This document shows positions 1 to 7,200 of a stretch of DNA of 64,000 nt, in pieces (position 1 is the stretch's first letter; each line of letters starts with the position of its first letter). Both the position numbers and the translations under genes were made by a program. The DNA comes from Methyloradius palustris (GTDB lineage Bacteria > Pseudomonadota > Gammaproteobacteria > Burkholderiales > Methylophilaceae), in contig NZ_AP024110.1 of the NCBI RefSeq assembly GCF_019703875.1, positions 2,480,001 to 2,544,000 on the forward strand, given 5' to 3'. Below the pieces are notes generated by a model. It was not told where the DNA came from, searched no databases, and saw only the letters and a list, made by a program, of their open reading frames with translations.

Positions 1-140
1 AGTTACAGTTTCCGACCCACAAAGGTCATTCCAAACTTAAAAGTGCTTCATCCAATTTAACCATTGCGCATGGCGCACGCCACGCCCTGCGCAATGGCAC
101 TCATCTGGTAATTTATCTTGGTGCGGCAGCGCTTGTGTAA
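1..140 (+). CDS. 3' end of an unidentified gene (partial)
   Basis: The frame beginning at base 3 is open from the window edge to a TAA at 138-140 and gives 45 residues ending in THLVIYLGAAALV. The mixed hydrophobic and charged composition and the codon use look like a real protein tail, but I do not recognise the family. A strong inverted repeat (61-70 against 88-97) lies inside it and is probably coding sequence. The gene would end about 80 bases before the OsmC-YcaO gene on the same strand. The call rests only on the open frame and its composition. Confidence 0.35.
   Translation, partial: LQFPTHKGHSKLKSASSNLTIAHGARHALRNGTHLVIYLGAAALV
61..97. repeat. Inverted repeat / hairpin
   Basis: CCATTGCGCA at 61-70 is perfectly repeated in inverted form at 88-97, and TGGCG/CGCCA pairs inside it at 71-75 and 78-82. 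No T-run follows, so it is not an obvious terminator. It lies within the presumed tail of the upstream gene and may be a chance structure or an mRNA-end hairpin. Confidence 0.4.
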
Positions 141-167
141 AGCATCAATGTATTACACGGCAAAGGC

Positions 168-2426
168 TTGGTGACGGATAATAGCGCCCACATCATTTGC
201 ACCATTTTTGGAATTCTCCCATGGAAATTAAGGTCAACTTATCTCGATAAGCTACGTCTTGAAGCCAAGTTCGATGACTTCACGGTGATTGCCGACCAGC
301 CTATCCGCTATAAAGGCGATGGCTCGGCGCCAGGCCCTTTCGATTACTTTTTGGCTTCATCGGCTTTGTGCGCGGCTTATTTTGTGAAGTTGTACTGCAA
401 CACTCGCAATATCCCCACCGAAAATATCCGTCTTTCGCACAACAATATTGTCGATCCGGAAAACCGTTACCAGCAGATATTCAAGATCCAGGTCGAGTTG
501 CCGGCGGATATCTCCGACAAAGACCGCCAAGGTATCCTGCGCTCCATCGATCGTTGTACAGTTAAAAAAGTAGTGCAAGCCGGCCCCGAGTTTGTCATCG
601 AAGAAGTCGCTAACCTGGATGCCGATGCACAGGCCTTGCTGACGGTGCAGTCGGCTTCTGACGCCATTACCTATATCGCGGGCAAAGACTTACCTTTAGA
701 GCAAACCATTGCCAATATGTCTGGCGTGCTGGCGGGCCTTGGCATCAAGATAGAAATCGCGTCGTGGCGCAATATCATTCCCAATGTGTGGTCCTTGCAT
801 ATCCGCGATGCACACTCGCCTATGTGTTTCACTAACGGGAAGGGTTCCACTAAGGAAAGCGCGTTGGCGTCGGCCCTGGGCGAGTATATCGAGCGGCTGA
901 GTAACAACCATTTCTATGCCGGTACTTACTGGGGCGAAGATATCGCCAACTCAGAGTTCGTGCATTATCCAAATGAGCGCTGGTTTCAGCCAGGCCGTAA
1001 AGATGCGCTGCCAAAAGAAATTCTGGATGCGTACTGTCTGCAAATCTACAATCCCGATGGTGAGTTACGCGGTTCGCATCTGGTCGATACTAATTCCGGC
1101 AATGTGCAGCGCGGTATTTGTTCGTTGCCCTATGTGCGCAAGTCGGATGGCGAGGTGGTTTATTTTCCATCCAACCTGGTCGAAAACCTCTACGTCAGCA
1201 ATGGCATGAGTGCTGGTAATACGCTGGCCGAGGCACAGGTGCAATGCCTGTCGGAGATTTTCGAGCGGGCGATCAAACGTGAAATTATCGAAGGTGAAAT
1301 CGCCTTGCCTGATGTGCCGCAGCAAGTATTGGCGAAATACCCTGGTATTCTCGCAGGCATTCAAGGCTTGGAAGAGCAAGGCTTCCCAGTGATGGTTAAG
1401 GATGCGTCACTGGGTGGGATCTACCCAGTGATGTGTGTCACCTTAATGAATCCGCGCACAGGTGGGGTGTTTGCCTCGTTCGGCGCACATCCAAAACTTG
1501 AAGTCGCGCTGGAACGCAGCCTGACCGAATTGCTTCAAGGCCGCAGTTTTGAAGGCCTGAACGATTTACCGCAACCCACGTTTGCCAGTGAAGCCGTGAC
1601 TGAGCCCAATAACTTTGTTGAACACTTCATCGATTCCAGCGGCATTGTGTCGTGGCGCTTTTTCAGCGCCAAATCGGATTTCGAGTTTGTTGAGTGGGAT
1701 TTTTCTGGCCAAGGGGAGAACTCCAATGCTGAGGAAGCCGCCACGTTGCTCGGCATTCTCAAAGCCATGGGCAAGGAGGTATACACGGCAGTCTATGACC
1801 AGCTAGGCGCCGTCGCTTGCCGGATGGTGGTGCCCGGCTATTCGGAAGTTTACCCAATAGAAGATTTGATCTGGGATAACACCAACAAAGCCCTATTGTT
1901 CCGCGCCGATATCCTGAACTTGCACAACCTAGATGACGCAAACCTGGAAGCGCTGCTTGAGCGTTTGGAGAATAACGAGCTGGATGATTACGGCGATATC
2001 GCCACATTGATCGGCATCGAATTTGACGAGAATACCGACTGGGGCCAGCTAACCGTTCTGGAGTTAAAGCTGCTAATTCATCTCGCTTTGCAGCAATTTG
2101 AGGAAGCGCATGAGCTGGTGGGTGCCTTCCTGCAGTACAACGACAACACCGCCGAGCGCGGATTGTTTTACCAAGCCTTGAATGTGGTGCTGGAGGTTCT
2201 GCTGGATGATGACCTGGAACTCGACGACTACGCGGTCAACTTCCGCCGCATGTTTGGCGATGCCAAGATGGACGCCGCGATGGGCTCAGTGGACGGCAGC
2301 GTGCGCTTTTTCGGCTTAACGCCTACCAGTATGAAACTGGAGGGCCTCGACAGGCATCACCGCCTGATCGACAGCTACAAAAAATTGCATACGGCTCGAG
2401 CCAAAATGGCGGCTACGGCCAGTTAG
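168..2426 (+). CDS. OsmC domain / YcaO domain fusion protein (apparent 1-base frameshift at the start)
   Basis: The N-terminal ~130 residues form an OsmC-like domain, and the rest is a YcaO domain close to E. coli YcaO: it has the ATP-binding signatures SALGEYIERLSN and EIFERAI, the CFTNGKGSTK segment, and the acidic helical C-terminal repeats. E. coli YcaO is linked to beta-methylthiolation of ribosomal protein S12; the role of the OsmC fusion is not established. The open frame starts with TTG at 168, but the family usually begins MEIKVN..LDKLRLEAKFDD. MEIKVN is encoded by the ATG at 221 in another frame, and dropping one T at 239-240 joins it exactly to YLDKLRLEAKF in the long frame. So the natural start is ATG 221 and the gene carries either a one-base insertion or a sequence error. 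The gene is more GC-rich than its right-hand neighbours. The family call is firm; whether the gene is intact is uncertain. Confidence 0.85.
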   Translation: MVTDNSAHIICTIFGILPWKLRSTYLDKLRLEAKFDDFTVIADQPIRYKGDGSAPGPFDYFLASSALCAAYFVKLYCNTRNIPTENIRLSHNNIVDPENRYQQIFKIQVELPADISDKDRQGILRSIDRCTVKKVVQAGPEFVIEEVANLDADAQALLTVQSASDAITYIAGKDLPLEQTIANMSGVLAGLGIKIEIASWRNIIPNVWSLHIRDAHSPMCFTNGKGSTKESALASALGEYIERLSNNHFYAGTYWGEDIANSEFVHYPNERWFQPGRKDALPKEILDAYCLQIYNPDGELRGSHLVDTNSGNVQRGICSLPYVRKSDGEVVYFPSNLVENLYVSNGMSAGNTLAEAQVQCLSEIFERAIKREIIEGEIALPDVPQQVLAKYPGILAGIQGLEEQGFPVMVKDASLGGIYPVMCVTLMNPRTGGVFASFGAHPKLEVALERSLTELLQGRSFEGLNDLPQPTFASEAVTEPNNFVEHFIDSSGIVSWRFFSAKSDFEFVEWDFSGQGENSNAEEAATLLGILKAMGKEVYTAVYDQLGAVACRMVVPGYSEVYPIEDLIWDNTNKALLFRADILNLHNLDDANLEALLERLENNELDDYGDIATLIGIEFDENTDWGQLTVLELKLLIHLALQQFEEAHELVGAFLQYNDNTAERGLFYQALNVVLEVLLDDDLELDDYAVNFRRMFGDAKMDAAMGSVDGSVRFFGLTPTSMKLEGLDRHHRLIDSYKKLHTARAKMAATAS

Positions 2427-2440
2427 GATCACGAGTCACG

Positions 2441-2475
2441 GCATGTGTGCTCTGGGAGCCCCCCAGCGCACATGC
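2441..2475 (+). terminator. Hairpin after the OsmC-YcaO gene
   Basis: GCATGTG at 2441-2447 pairs with CACATGC at 2469-2475, with additional CTGGG/CCCAG pairing inside. It begins 15 bases after the stop codon. No T-run follows, so it is a candidate transcript-end structure rather than a classic intrinsic terminator. Confidence 0.45.
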
Positions 2476-2826
2476 ATGTTCCAACCTGAGCGACTAACTG
2501 TGCTGGCGTTCAATCAAGCTGGCTGCGGGCGACCCAAAATAGCCATAAAATGGCTAGTAACTATTCAAAAAAATCCGCACTTCCATCCTCTGGTGCAGTC
2601 AATAAAGCACGTCGCTTTAATCACAAACTCAATATTTATCAATTACTTAATCACATCAATTCAAATTAGGCATATATTAATCAATAAATTTTATTTTTAT
2701 TTGTAAGGATTTTTCAAATGGCTCGACTAAACGGGGAGAACACAAAATGATGACCATTTTTTAGCAACAAAAAATCAACCGCATTAATAGAAAATCTATC
2801 TAATTTTGGTCAGGGACGGATACATC
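2476..2826 (+). promoter_or_regulatory. AT-rich leader of the YedZ-YedY-MrpX-like operon, with two mini reading frames
   Basis: About 350 bases without a recognisable gene. The middle is very AT-rich (2620-2710), as expected for a promoter. After it, TAAGGA precedes an ATG at 2718 that opens a 10-codon frame (MARLNGENTK, stop 2748-2750). GGGGAG then precedes an ATG at 2747 that opens MMTIF (stop 2762-2764), overlapping the first by four bases. These could be a translated leader or the remnant of a lost gene. The true cytochrome start follows at 2827. A longer open frame at 2443-2706 looks non-coding. Confidence 0.3.
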
Positions 2827-3444
2827 ATGCAAATACATCAACATCCGCTTTACGTAAAAATATGCCACTGGGTAAATGCACTGGCAATTCTTTTAATGGT
2901 CACTAGTGGCTGGCGTATTTACAACGCCTCACCCATTTTTGAATTCAAATTCCCTAAAATGCTGACCATCGGTGGTTGGCTGGGTGGAGCTTTACAATGG
3001 CACTTTGCGGCTATGTGGCTACTGGCTATCAATGGCCTGATTTATCTATTAGTGAATATCATCTCTGGCCGAATGTGGTCAAAGTTTTTACCCATTCGCC
3101 CCAAACAATTACTCGCTGATTTTCGCGATGCCCTCATGCTAAAGCTTGACCACAGCAACCTGCAAAATTACAACGCCGTACAAAAATCCGCCTATCTCTC
3201 GGCCATGCTGTTCATCATCGTCACCGTGCTTTCTGGCTTGGCAATATGGAAGTCTGTTCAGTTTCCCTTACTGCGTGAACTGATGGGTGGATATGACAAC
3301 GCACGTATCGTGCATTTCTTCGCGATGTCATTGATTGTTGCTTTCGTATTCGTACATGTAGTTATGGTGACATTGGTACCCGAAACATTAGTCGCCATGA
3401 TAGGTAGCTTCAAACGCAACAAAACAGCAGGAGCGAAATCATGA
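2827..3444 (+). CDS. Membrane cytochrome b (b561 / thiosulfate-reductase-subunit type), YedZ1-like partner
   Basis: This 205-residue integral membrane protein has about four hydrophobic helices. Histidines sit where b-type haem ligands are expected: His14 before the first helix, one in LQWHFAA, and two in the last helix (IVHFFAM and FVHVVMV). It would pass electrons from quinol to the periplasmic molybdenum enzyme encoded next to it. The start was moved from TTG 2806 to ATG 2827 because GGA sits six bases before that ATG and the protein then begins MQIHQHPLYVKICHW. It overlaps the next gene by four bases (ATGA), a sign of translational coupling. It is not a ferric-reductase-type MsrQ; the b561-like fold matches the partner found with YedY1-type enzymes. 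Confidence 0.85.
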   Translation: MQIHQHPLYVKICHWVNALAILLMVTSGWRIYNASPIFEFKFPKMLTIGGWLGGALQWHFAAMWLLAINGLIYLLVNIISGRMWSKFLPIRPKQLLADFRDALMLKLDHSNLQNYNAVQKSAYLSAMLFIIVTVLSGLAIWKSVQFPLLRELMGGYDNARIVHFFAMSLIVAFVFVHVVMVTLVPETLVAMIGSFKRNKTAGAKS

Positions 3445-4214
3445 GCAACCGCCCAAAAGTCGAAGGCGTTGATACTAAATACGTCATCAAACAAGTTGAG
3501 AAACAACTCGATAGCGCTAGCCGCAGAGAATTTGGCAAGCGTATCTTAAGCCTGGGTACTCTCTCACTGCTCTCTGGCTGTGTACTGACTGATGACGATT
3601 CCATCGAAAAAATGCTGATGTCAGTCTCGCGCTGGAACGACAAAGTGCAGGGCTTTTTGTTTGACCCCAACAAAATGGCACCGACCTATCCAGAAAGTAT
3701 GATCACCAAACCATTTCCGTTCAATGCCTACTACGGTGAAGACGAAATACGTGTGGTAGATGGTGATAGCTACAAATTAGAACTTAGCGGACTCATTAAA
3801 GAGCGCAAGCCATGGACACTCACTCAACTCGCGATGCTGCCACAAACCAGCCAAGTCACACGCCATATCTGCGTAGAAGGCTGGAGCGCGATTGGTAAAT
3901 GGGGTGGCATTCGATTCTCTGATTTTCTAAACATGGTGGGCGCTGATACAACCGCCAAATACGTTGGATTTAAATGTGCGGATGACTATTACACCAGCAT
4001 AGATATGCCGAGCGCCTTACACGCACAGACACAACTCACCATGAGCTTCGCGGATGAAACGCTATCTAAGGAATATGGCTTTCCACTCAAGCTACGCATC
4101 CCCACCAAGCTTGGCTTTAAAAACCCAAAATACATCACAGAGATATACGTCACAAATGATTACCCAGGCGGCTACTGGGAGGATCAAGGGTATAACTGGT
4201 TCAGTGGATCCTGA
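3441..4214 (+). CDS. YedY/MsrP-type molybdopterin-dependent oxidoreductase (sulfite oxidase fold)
   Basis: A 257-residue protein of the sulfite-oxidase molybdopterin fold. Cys144 in RHICVEGWS is the expected molybdenum ligand. The leader contains a twin-arginine motif (SRREFGK, residues 27-33) followed by a hydrophobic stretch and a lipobox LLSGC with Cys47, so it is probably a Tat-exported lipoprotein facing the periplasm. Relatives reduce methionine sulfoxide in oxidised periplasmic proteins. It is coupled to the upstream cytochrome (ATGA overlap) and is followed after 48 bases by a methionine-rich small protein that could be its substrate. Family membership is clear; the substrate is inferred. 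Confidence 0.88.
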   Translation: MSNRPKVEGVDTKYVIKQVEKQLDSASRREFGKRILSLGTLSLLSGCVLTDDDSIEKMLMSVSRWNDKVQGFLFDPNKMAPTYPESMITKPFPFNAYYGEDEIRVVDGDSYKLELSGLIKERKPWTLTQLAMLPQTSQVTRHICVEGWSAIGKWGGIRFSDFLNMVGADTTAKYVGFKCADDYYTSIDMPSALHAQTQLTMSFADETLSKEYGFPLKLRIPTKLGFKNPKYITEIYVTNDYPGGYWEDQGYNWFSGS

Positions 4215-4262
4215 GCCTGTTTGTTCGGCAATTTTGCCATTTTTTACTTGGAGATAGAAACG

Positions 4263-4490
4263 ATGTCTAAATTACTTGGTATTTTATTAGCAGCAACTTT
4301 AAGCCTCTGTGTTGCCGGCGCTCACGCCGATGACATGAAAAAAGATGAAATGATGAAGAAGGATGAAATGTCGCACGACAGCATGAAAAAAGACGACATG
4401 ATGAAGAAAGATTCCATGTCTAAAGACAGTATGAAAAAGGATGAAATGATGAAAAAGGACGACATGAAGAAAGATGAAATGAAGCACTAA
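4263..4490 (+). CDS. Periplasmic methionine-rich MKKDx-repeat protein (MrpX-like)
   Basis: A 75-residue precursor with a clean Sec signal peptide (residues 1-22, cleavage after AHA). The mature part of 53 residues is built from repeats of M-K-K-D-E/D/S with occasional doubled Met. I count 13 Met (about one quarter), placed every fifth residue, the rest being Lys, Asp, Glu and Ser with two His. No globular domain is visible. The start is ATG 4263 with GGAG about nine bases upstream, not the earlier in-frame start at 4221. It sits directly behind a YedY-type enzyme. In Azospira suillum a methionine-rich periplasmic peptide (MrpX) paired with YedY1 acts as a renewable hypochlorite sink, and this protein fits that role. 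Metal binding is an alternative. Confidence 0.85.
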   Translation: MSKLLGILLAATLSLCVAGAHADDMKKDEMMKKDEMSHDSMKKDDMMKKDSMSKDSMKKDEMMKKDDMKKDEMKH

Positions 4491-4510
4491 TCATTTCCTG
4501 GCATGTCAGA

Positions 4511-4546
4511 ACGGACTCAACTCAGTGGGAGTGAGTCCGTTTTTTA
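4511..4546 (+). terminator. Intrinsic terminator of the cytochrome b / molybdoenzyme / Met-rich operon
   Basis: ACGGACTCA (4511-4519) pairs with TGAGTCCGT (4532-4540), followed by a run of six T. It ends the plus-strand operon. The T-run overlaps the stop codon of the converging DCC gene. Confidence 0.9.
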
Positions 4547-4960
4547 TGGCTTTGGTGCACTCCAGCGCAGAACTGAATTCAGCATGTATGGGAATGGCAA
4601 TTTTGAAAGCCAGTGCCTATTGTCAGCCACCCAAGGATATGCTCGGCTTAATATAGGTCTCAGCATTTTACTACCCCAAAATTTACTTAATTTACTGAAG
4701 CCTGCCGCCGCATATGCGGCCTCAAATACATCAACACCTTTTATCCACTGGCCTGCAGCATCTTGGGCATGAATGCGTTCCATCATCGCCTCTTTGTTTG
4801 TAGGGCAACTTGGTGGCTCGGTGAATTCCATGGCTGAGCAATCCACCAGGATAAGATTTTCATCAAAATCAGTTTCCTTGATGGTATGCATTTCTGCTGA
4901 GCAGAGTGGACAAGAGGCATCATAGAAAATCGTTAATGGATAAGTAATCTGGATGGTCAT
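4544..4960 (-). CDS. DCC-family thiol-disulfide oxidoreductase-like protein (DUF393)
   Basis: A 138-residue protein with the family signature D-x-x-C-P-x-C near the N-terminus (FYDASCPLC, Cys17 and Cys20) and a thioredoxin-like size. Its function is not established beyond a predicted redox role. Its start overlaps the stop of the upstream GbsR-type regulator by four bases (ATGA), so the two are translationally coupled. A partner epimerase-like gene lies divergently beyond the regulator. The gene ends inside the T-run of the converging terminator. Confidence 0.85.
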   Translation of the reverse strand: MTIQITYPLTIFYDASCPLCSAEMHTIKETDFDENLILVDCSAMEFTEPPSCPTNKEAMMERIHAQDAAGQWIKGVDVFEAAYAAAGFSKLSKFWGSKMLRPILSRAYPWVADNRHWLSKLPFPYMLNSVLRWSAPKP

Positions 4961-5508
4961 TTTTTGCTCCTGATCAAGTTTTGAATCTTTGCCCCATACT
5001 TCATAATTTTGGTGAGTGTTTCTGGTTTTAGCCTGATCATTTCGTCACCCCAAATTGAGAGCGTCTCCATCAAAGTCAGAATATCTTCTACCCGCTTCTT
5101 GGCATCTTTCTCTTCTTCAGAAAATTTGCTTTCTGCCGCGAATTTTTTGAGGAAGTTGACAGTAGGGTCAAACTCGCGCGCCTTACGTTCGATAATCACC
5201 GTACTAAATAATTGCCATATATCCAGTGAAGTCTCGAAATAATCGCGTCTATCGCCCATCACATGAGTGATATGCACTAGGTTCCAGTTTTGTAACTCTT
5301 TCAAACTATTACTCACGTTCGAGCGTGCAACCATCAAGTTGCTGGCAATCTGCTCCGCATTCAACGGCTTGCCTGTGTAGTAAAGCAAGGCATGTATCTG
5401 CGAAACCGTACGATTAATGCCCCATTGCGCGCCCATTTCGCCCCAATGCAAGACAAATTGTCTTCCAAGGTCACTGAGTGCAATTTGTTCTGTTGATTCA
5501 TTTTCCAT
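4957..5508 (-). CDS. GbsR/MarR-family transcriptional regulator
   Basis: A 183-residue winged-helix protein. The N-terminal half carries the HTH, with the NAEQIASNLMVARSNVSNSL segment as the recognition region, and the C-terminal half is helical, as in GbsR-type regulators. The longest frame begins at a TTG (5542-5544), but ATG 5508 is preceded by AGGAGA at a good distance and gives MENESTEQIAL, so it was chosen. It forms an operon with the DCC gene and is divergent from the epimerase-like gene at 5623. The intergenic palindrome at 5563-5582 is its likely operator. The inducer is unknown. Confidence 0.82.
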   Translation of the reverse strand: MENESTEQIALSDLGRQFVLHWGEMGAQWGINRTVSQIHALLYYTGKPLNAEQIASNLMVARSNVSNSLKELQNWNLVHITHVMGDRRDYFETSLDIWQLFSTVIIERKAREFDPTVNFLKKFAAESKFSEEEKDAKKRVEDILTLMETLSIWGDEMIRLKPETLTKIMKYGAKIQNLIRSKK

Positions 5509-5562
5509 CTTTAAATCTCCTGCTTGATTAATCTGCTTGACCAATTATCTTTCATGTCATAT

Positions 5563-5582
5563 ATTTCTGTCAATACAGAAAT
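5563..5582. promoter_or_regulatory. Palindromic operator candidate between divergent genes
   Basis: ATTTCTGT (5563-5570) and ACAGAAAT (5575-5582) form a perfect inverted repeat with spacer CAAT. A related half site (ACAGAAT) follows at 5584-5590. It lies midway between the GbsR-type gene and the divergent epimerase-like gene, the expected place for an autoregulatory operator. Confidence 0.55.
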
Positions 5583-5622
5583 TACAGAATATTAGAAATT
5601 TAGACAAGTTAAGGGGAACGAT

Positions 5623-6519
5623 ATGCGCGTGTTGGTATTAGGTGGTCGAGGATTTATTGGCAGACATATTGTTGCTTCACTGCTGAATCAGGGCGCAAAA
5701 ATTATCATTAGTAGTCGTAAAGCAGACCCAACATCTCCGACTTATGTGAGCGTGAGGATGCAAGAGATGACTAATCCAGCAGATTGGATAAAAGTCGTTG
5801 CTAGCTACGATGTAGTCGTGAATTCGGTCGGGATTTTGCGCGAACGCTGGAAAGAGACTTATGACGCAGTGCACAGGCAGGCACCTATGGCGCTAGCTGC
5901 AGCCTGCAAAAGTCAAGGAATACGCCTGATCCACATCTCGGCATTAAGTTTATCGGCAAATGCACAAAGCCGCTTCATTCGATCAAAGCTCAGTGGCGAG
6001 CAAGCGTTATTGGCCAGCGGGGCAGACTTGGCGATAGTTCGCCCATCCCTGCTTGATGGCGAGGGCGGATTCGGAGCACAGTGGATAAGGCGTGTAGCCA
6101 GATCACCAATCTATGCTGTAATGAAAACCAAGGGCGTGATTGCTCCACTCAAAGTCAGCGACTTGGGCGACGCTATTGCCAGGCTCTGTTTCATGCGACA
6201 ACTGCCATCCAATGAAATAGAATTGGGCGGCAATAACGTCATCAGCATGCGCGAATATCTGGCTAGATTGAGGCGTGAATATACAAGCTACAAAGCGTAT
6301 GTATTAGAAGTACCAGTCTGGATGGTCAGGCTCAGCAGCCACATTTTAGACTTGCTACAGCTGACGCCATTATCATTCGGACATGTTGAATTGATGCAAG
6401 GCTACAATGCACCAAAGATTAATCTGCTAGCAAGTCTGATAGGCAGAAAACCAGCCGTGGTGGGCATTGTTGAAGATAGACAAACAGAAAGCAAGCTCAT
6501 GCCGACTGCCATAGATTAA
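5623..6519 (+). CDS. NAD(P)-binding epimerase/dehydratase-like protein (SDR, complex I NDUFA9-like)
   Basis: A 298-residue extended SDR-type protein. The Rossmann glycine motif GGRGFIG is at residues 7-13, and a hydrophobic segment near residues 240-265 may associate with membrane. It lacks a clear YxxxK catalytic pair at the usual position; HISALSLSAN is found where that region would be, which is typical of the NDUFA9-like subgroup that binds NAD(P)H without classical epimerase activity. It is divergent from the GbsR-type regulator and DCC gene. The substrate is unknown. Confidence 0.8.
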   Translation: MRVLVLGGRGFIGRHIVASLLNQGAKIIISSRKADPTSPTYVSVRMQEMTNPADWIKVVASYDVVVNSVGILRERWKETYDAVHRQAPMALAAACKSQGIRLIHISALSLSANAQSRFIRSKLSGEQALLASGADLAIVRPSLLDGEGGFGAQWIRRVARSPIYAVMKTKGVIAPLKVSDLGDAIARLCFMRQLPSNEIELGGNNVISMREYLARLRREYTSYKAYVLEVPVWMVRLSSHILDLLQLTPLSFGHVELMQGYNAPKINLLASLIGRKPAVVGIVEDRQTESKLMPTAID

Positions 6520-6567
6520 TGATGCAATCGTGCAATAGCACTGCATTAAATTATTAGAGAGAATGAA

Positions 6568-7146
6568 ATGAAAACCACAAAACATCTAGCATTGCATCTG
6601 AATATTGCTTTACTTGGTATCGTCTGCTTAACGCTAGCCTCTTGCAAAACTGTCAACATTGAGGCATCCAGTAAAGCTGGTTATGTAGCACTGCCTATAT
6701 TTCCGGGATGGGTAGACAAGCACTTGATCCATTACATCACCACCGACGTAAATGATCAGGCCGTTGCCAAAGAGATCGGGGTGAATTATGTATCGAGATT
6801 CAATGAAGTCTTGCCAGCAGCAGGCAGAATGCCTAGTACTCATAACGCAGTTGAACGTATTTATGCAGTGACCAATTTCAAGCAAGCCAAAGTTTTGCCT
6901 TCTGCACCATATCCTATTGGCGGGAATAGCTCAGATACCGCCTATAGCCCGATCTGGCGCATGTATAACGTCACTTGGGTTGAGGGTACAAGCCCTTATG
7001 AATTGCAATCAGAGGAAGAAATTCTTCAAGCAGAAGATAAGAAGCTGGTGAAGATTTTAGCCACCAGTTTGATTGTTAATTGTGCCGTGATTGATGATAA
7101 ATCAGGCAATGTTTTGCCAAGTGCAAGGTTAATCAGAAAGCCATAA
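6568..7146 (+). CDS. Conserved lipoprotein of unknown function
   Basis: A 192-residue protein with a signal peptide and lipobox LTLASC (Cys26), so it is predicted to be lipid-anchored. I see no recognisable enzymatic motif. It follows the epimerase-like gene by 48 bases on the same strand and may be co-transcribed with it; a perfect terminator begins at its stop codon. I do not recognise the family. Confidence 0.7.
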   Translation: MKTTKHLALHLNIALLGIVCLTLASCKTVNIEASSKAGYVALPIFPGWVDKHLIHYITTDVNDQAVAKEIGVNYVSRFNEVLPAAGRMPSTHNAVERIYAVTNFKQAKVLPSAPYPIGGNSSDTAYSPIWRMYNVTWVEGTSPYELQSEEEILQAEDKKLVKILATSLIVNCAVIDDKSGNVLPSARLIRKP

Positions 7147-7184
7147 TAAAAAAGCCACATTTAGGTGGGGCTTTTTTATTATGG
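7141..7184. terminator. Bidirectional intrinsic terminator
   Basis: Sixteen-base perfect arms at 7141-7156 and 7169-7184 flank a 12-base loop, with A-run and T-run on opposite sides. It serves both the lipoprotein gene (whose stop codon is in the left arm) and the converging SPFH gene. Confidence 0.93.
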
Positions 7185-7200
7185 AGTAACGGCTACCAAT

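Noticed and set aside
2443..2706. 87-codon open frame after the OsmC-YcaO gene
   Set aside because: Poor composition, no ribosome-binding site, and it covers the hairpin and the AT-rich promoter region.
4299..4487. Minus-strand frame opposite the Met-rich repeat gene
   Set aside because: It is the antisense of a highly repetitive plus-strand gene that has a signal peptide and ribosome-binding site; the His/Phe-rich translation is an artefact.
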